DNA from: Xanthobacteraceae bacterium
GTDB taxonomy: Bacteria > Pseudomonadota > Alphaproteobacteria > Rhizobiales > Xanthobacteraceae
Direction of reading: 5' to 3'
NCBI GenBank assembly: GCA_025929595.1
Contig: JAICQA010000027.1
Span: 1 to 14,519, forward strand
DNA: 14,519 nucleotides
The notes beneath the pieces are model-generated. The model had not been told where the DNA came from, searched no databases, and worked only from the letters and a program-made list of their open reading frames with translations. The translations under genes and the position numbers were made by a program. Shown piece by piece: positions 12,399 through 14,519 of the stretch. How positions within the stretch are numbered: the first letter of the stretch is position 1; the number at the start of each line of letters is the position of its first letter.

Positions 12399-13577
12399 TC
12401 AGTCCGTCATTGCCATGGCGCGCAGTGCCATTCGTTCACGCGCGGAAAGTTTTTGCGTCTCGGACTTCAACTGGCCGCAGGCGGCGAGGATATCGCGGCC
12501 GCGCGGCTTGCGCACGGGACTTGCGTAGCCCGCCTTGAACACGATCTCGGAAAACTTCTCGATCGTCTCCCAGTCCGAGCACTCGTATTTGGTGCCGGGC
12601 CACGGATTGAAGGGGATCAGGTTGATCTTGGCGGGAATGCCCTTGAGCAGTTTCACGAGCGCGCGCGCGTCGGCCGGGGTGTCGTTGACGCCCTTCAGCA
12701 TCACGTATTCAAACGTGATGCGGCGCGCGTTGGACGCGCCGGGGAAGGTGCGGCAGGCGTCGAGCAATTCCCTGATCGGATATTTCTTGTTGATCGGCAC
12801 CAGCTCGTCGCGCAGGTCGTCGCGCGTCGCGTGCAAGGAGATTGCAAGCAGCGTGCCGACCTCATCGCCGAGCCGCGCGATCTCCGGCACAATACCCGAG
12901 GTCGAAACCGTGATGCGGCGCTTGCCGATGGAAAGTCCTTCGCCGTCGACGATCGTCTCGATCGCGTTCTTCACGCCGTCGAAATTGTAGAGCGGCTCAC
13001 CCATGCCCATGAAGACGATGTTCGATACATAACGGTCGCCGGACGGAACGATCGAGCCTTCCGGCGGTGTCATGCCCGGCCATTCGTGCAGCTTGTCGCG
13101 CGCGATCATCACCTGAGTCACGATCTCGGCGGCCGTCAGATTGCGCACGAGACGCTGCGTGCCGGTGTGGCAGAAGGAGCAGTTGAGCGTGCAGCCGACC
13201 TGGCTCGACACACAGAGCGTGCCGCGGTCGCTCTCGGGGATATAGACGCATTCGACTTCGTGCGGCCGCTCGCCGGGATTGTCGGCGGGCAAGCGAATAA
13301 GCCATTTGCGTGTGCCGTCGGCCGAGACTTGCTCCACGACGACCTCGGGGCGCTCCAGGGTGAAATGTTCGGCGAGTCTGGCGCGCAGAAGCTTCGAGAC
13401 GCTGCTCATCTCGGCGAAGTCCCGCACACCGCGGAAATAAATCCAGTGCCAGAGCTGGGCGACGCGCATCTTGTGCTCGCGCTCCGGCACGCCGATTTCG
13501 GCGAGTACCAAAGCCAGTTCGGTGCGGCCGAGGCCGGCGAGCGAGCGCTTTGCGACAATGGAAGCAGGGGCGGTCAT
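12399..13577 (-). CDS. rlmN: Dual-specificity 23S rRNA/tRNA adenine-C2 methyltransferase RlmN
   Basis: RlmN is a radical-SAM enzyme that methylates C2 of A2503 in 23S rRNA and A37 in some tRNAs. The 392-residue protein shows the cluster motif CX3CX2C at Cys129, Cys133 and Cys136 (CTLNCSFC). The two mechanistic cysteines are Cys122 in LCVSSQVG and Cys367 in AACGQL, corresponding to the methyl-carrying and resolving pair of known RlmN. GMGEPLYNFD at 191-200 and STSGIVPEIARL at 225-236 are further family blocks. The second cysteine and MGMGEPL favour RlmN over a decayed homologue; Cfr is less likely given the normal chromosomal setting. The ATG at 13577 begins MTAPASIVAKRSLAG. It precedes the membrane protein gene by 3 bases, and a type C repeat lies upstream. 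Confidence 0.97.
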   Translation of the reverse strand: MTAPASIVAKRSLAGLGRTELALVLAEIGVPEREHKMRVAQLWHWIYFRGVRDFAEMSSVSKLLRARLAEHFTLERPEVVVEQVSADGTRKWLIRLPADNPGERPHEVECVYIPESDRGTLCVSSQVGCTLNCSFCHTGTQRLVRNLTAAEIVTQVMIARDKLHEWPGMTPPEGSIVPSGDRYVSNIVFMGMGEPLYNFDGVKNAIETIVDGEGLSIGKRRITVSTSGIVPEIARLGDEVGTLLAISLHATRDDLRDELVPINKKYPIRELLDACRTFPGASNARRITFEYVMLKGVNDTPADARALVKLLKGIPAKINLIPFNPWPGTKYECSDWETIEKFSEIVFKAGYASPVRKPRGRDILAACGQLKSETQKLSARERMALRAMAMTD

Positions 13578-13638
13578 GGCCGGGTATAGATCGTGCCGGA
13601 CGCCCGGCGGGTCAACTGGGGCATAGACGCATCTTTTG

Positions 13639-13746
13639 CGTCATTGCGAGCCCCAGCACCGCGAGGGGCGAAGCAATCCAGCTCCACTCATGCCCTGGGC
13701 GGTCGCTGCTGGATTGTTTCGGCGGCTCCGCCGCCTCGCAATGACG
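13639..13746. repeat. 108-bp intergenic repeat with perfect 12-bp terminal inverted repeats, type C
   Basis: CGTCATTGCGAG at 13639-13650 is the exact reverse complement of 13735-13746. Inside, GAAGCAATCCAGC (13670-13682) pairs with GCTGGATTGTTTC (13708-13720) with one mismatch. A GGCGGC-TCC-GCCGCC hairpin (13721-13735) adjoins the right end and a GCCCC/GGGGC stem (13650-13654/13665-13669) the left. The wording CGTCATTGCGAG...GAAGCAATCCAG is widespread in intergenic DNA of many bacteria, alphaproteobacteria included. It lies 4 bases from the ialB-like stop and about 60 bases before rlmN. It has no coding capacity and is compatible with a small non-autonomous mobile element. Confidence 0.85.
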
Positions 13747-13749
13747 GAA

Positions 13750-14277
13750 CTAGCGGCACTCCTGCGTCACCCGGTCGAGCGCCTGGGTGATGCCGGAGAG
13801 GGAGTAGCGGTCGGTGGTGACGTTGCCGCGCGATGAAGTGCTCTTCATCTCAAGATCGCTGCCCTTGCGCATGGCGTCGATCAGGCGCGCCTCCTCGGCG
13901 ACATTGCGGATCCAGGCGCCGGACTGGCGGGCATAGAGCGCGAACGTGTCGTCGCCGATCCGGACCGAGGGGTCGGCGTCCTCCCTCAGCGGAAAGCCCA
14001 CCAGCACGCTGAATTCATTGCGCACATTGTCGCCGGGCCGCGTGCTGACGAAGATATAGCCGGGATCGCGGTTGAGGCCGGCCGGCAGCCGTTCGCGCGG
14101 CTGGCTCAGCGCGAAGCAGACCTTGCCCGATTGTCCGCCGCCGACATAGACGCCCCAGTCGCCGAACTGGCCGACGAGAGATGGGCTGCCGCCTTGAGCG
14201 CGAGCCGGGACGGCCGTGACGGCCATGCAGAGCGAGAGCGCGACGGCAACCGCCGCCAGTCTCGGTGAGTCGGTCAT
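13750..14277 (-). CDS. Invasion-associated locus B (IalB) family exported protein
   Basis: This 175-residue protein is exported. The first 28 residues (MTDSPRLAAVAVALSLCMAVTAVPARAQ) are a signal peptide with probable cleavage at ARA-Q. The mature part follows the IalB pattern: FGDWGVYVG, then KVCFALSQP, YIFVSTRPGDNVRNEFSVLVGFPL, a DDTFALYARQSGAWI stretch and a late Cys before the end (QECR). The two mature cysteines probably form a disulfide. IalB is known from Bartonella, where it aids erythrocyte invasion, but the family is common in free-living Hyphomicrobiales and its general role is unclear. ATG at 14277 has GGGAGG 8 bases upstream and gives a proper signal peptide; the in-frame ATG at 14331 would put 18 arginine- and tryptophan-containing residues in front. 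Confidence 0.88.
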   Translation of the reverse strand: MTDSPRLAAVAVALSLCMAVTAVPARAQGGSPSLVGQFGDWGVYVGGGQSGKVCFALSQPRERLPAGLNRDPGYIFVSTRPGDNVRNEFSVLVGFPLREDADPSVRIGDDTFALYARQSGAWIRNVAEEARLIDAMRKGSDLEMKSTSSRGNVTTDRYSLSGITQALDRVTQECR

Positions 14278-14332
14278 GGTCGTTGCCTCCCACGAACGGC
14301 GGACGAATCCGCGCAGAAAATTGCTGGACATT

Positions 14333-14361
14333 CCTTAGCCGCCGCTTGCCCCTGATTTCAA
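14333..14361 (-). promoter_or_regulatory. Possible promoter of the IalB-family gene
   Basis: On the minus strand TTGAAA (14361-14356) is followed after 17 bases by CTAAGG (14338-14333). The -35 box is good and the -10 box poor. Transcription would start near 14326, downstream of the alternative ATG at 14331, in agreement with the start chosen at 14277. Confidence 0.25.
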
Positions 14362-14451
14362 CCCACTATCGGCAACTTCCTCGCCCGTGGACGTTCCGCA
14401 AAAAATGACGCAAACAGCCCGCCTCCGCAATCCGCCCGAAAGGACGCGATC

Positions 14452-14519
14452 ATGAAGGCTTTGCTGTGTGTGCGGCATGGACCGCCGGAAGCGCTGGAAC
14501 TGGCGGATTTGCCCGATCC
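14452..14519 (+). CDS. NADPH:quinone oxidoreductase-like (MDR family) protein, N-terminal fragment
   Basis: Only 22 complete codons are present: MKALLCVRHGPPEALELADLPD and the beginning of a proline codon. MKALLC...GPPEALEL.DLP is the typical opening of medium-chain dehydrogenase/reductase proteins of the quinone oxidoreductase (QOR, zinc-free) branch, which reduce quinones or enoyl compounds with NADPH. AAAGGA 7 bases before the ATG supports the start. The gene is divergent from the IalB-family gene and continues past the window, so its subfamily cannot be judged further. Confidence 0.75.
   Translation, partial: MKALLCVRHGPPEALELADLPD

Noticed and set aside
11820..13589. 589-codon open frame on the plus strand opposite rlmN and the membrane protein gene
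   Set aside because: It is the mirror of rlmN codon bias; composition is Arg, Asp, Gly and His rich with no recognisable motif, and it spans the junction of two real genes.
14278..14331. Upstream ATG at 14331 for the IalB-family protein
   Set aside because: It would add residues with Arg and Trp before a perfect signal peptide, and the good ribosome site GGGAGG belongs to ATG 14277.
14373..14397. GGAAC on the minus strand upstream of the IalB-family gene as a third EcfG promoter
   Set aside because: The TT pair follows at N17, one base short of the N18-19 spacing, so it does not fit the consensus.

Overview
The window reads as an ordinary, densely packed chromosomal stretch of a high-GC alphaproteobacterium. 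The order Hyphomicrobiales (Rhizobiales), near Bradyrhizobium or Xanthobacteraceae, is my best guess. The grounds are gene content (LivF-type ABC ATPase, IalB-family protein, SleB-type hydrolase, YggT-DUF167-FolD cluster), the CTTGAC-type tRNA promoter, and intergenic hairpin repeats of kinds I associate with this group. No phage, plasmid, insertion sequence or CRISPR genes are visible.

Layout: (1) 1-1372, the 3' end of a livF-like ATPase gene converging on a D-2-hydroxyacid dehydrogenase gene. (2) 1515-2731, a two-gene unit of a TerB-like protein and a class I glutamine amidotransferase; the second gene has an in-frame TGA followed by 32 further open codons. (3) 2966-3041, tRNA-Ala(CGC) on the minus strand with its own promoter. 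(4) 3173-4665, yggT, a DUF167 gene and folD, tightly coupled. (5) 4773-8444, minus-strand genes for a GNAT acetyltransferase, the BipA/TypA GTPase and a site-2-type zinc metalloprotease with CBS domains. (6) 8571-9065, a general-stress flavin-split-barrel protein with a candidate EcfG-type promoter. (7) 9206-10441, argG, divergent from a kappa-class GST / HCCA-isomerase-like gene at 10530-11135. (8) 11140-14277, minus-strand genes for a SleB-type cell wall hydrolase, a four-helix membrane protein, RlmN and an IalB-family exported protein. (9) 14452 to the end, the start of a quinone-oxidoreductase-like gene.

The genes serve translation (tRNA-Ala, RlmN, BipA), one-carbon and arginine metabolism (FolD, ArgG), envelope functions (YggT, SleB-like, S2P, IalB) and stress response. 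They do not form one pathway. Transcription units are short, and tail-to-tail gene pairs are often separated by compact hairpin repeats. Three repeat types occur: a two-armed element present twice (328-407 and 9093-9199), a double hairpin after folD (4673-4759), and a 108-bp element with perfect 12-bp terminal inverted repeats (13639-13746).

I found no clear new multi-gene system. The observations most worth checking are the nonsense codon in the amidotransferase, the repeats placed at gene ends, the EcfG-like sites, and the unusual SleB-like protein with its altered active-site region and lysine-rich tail.
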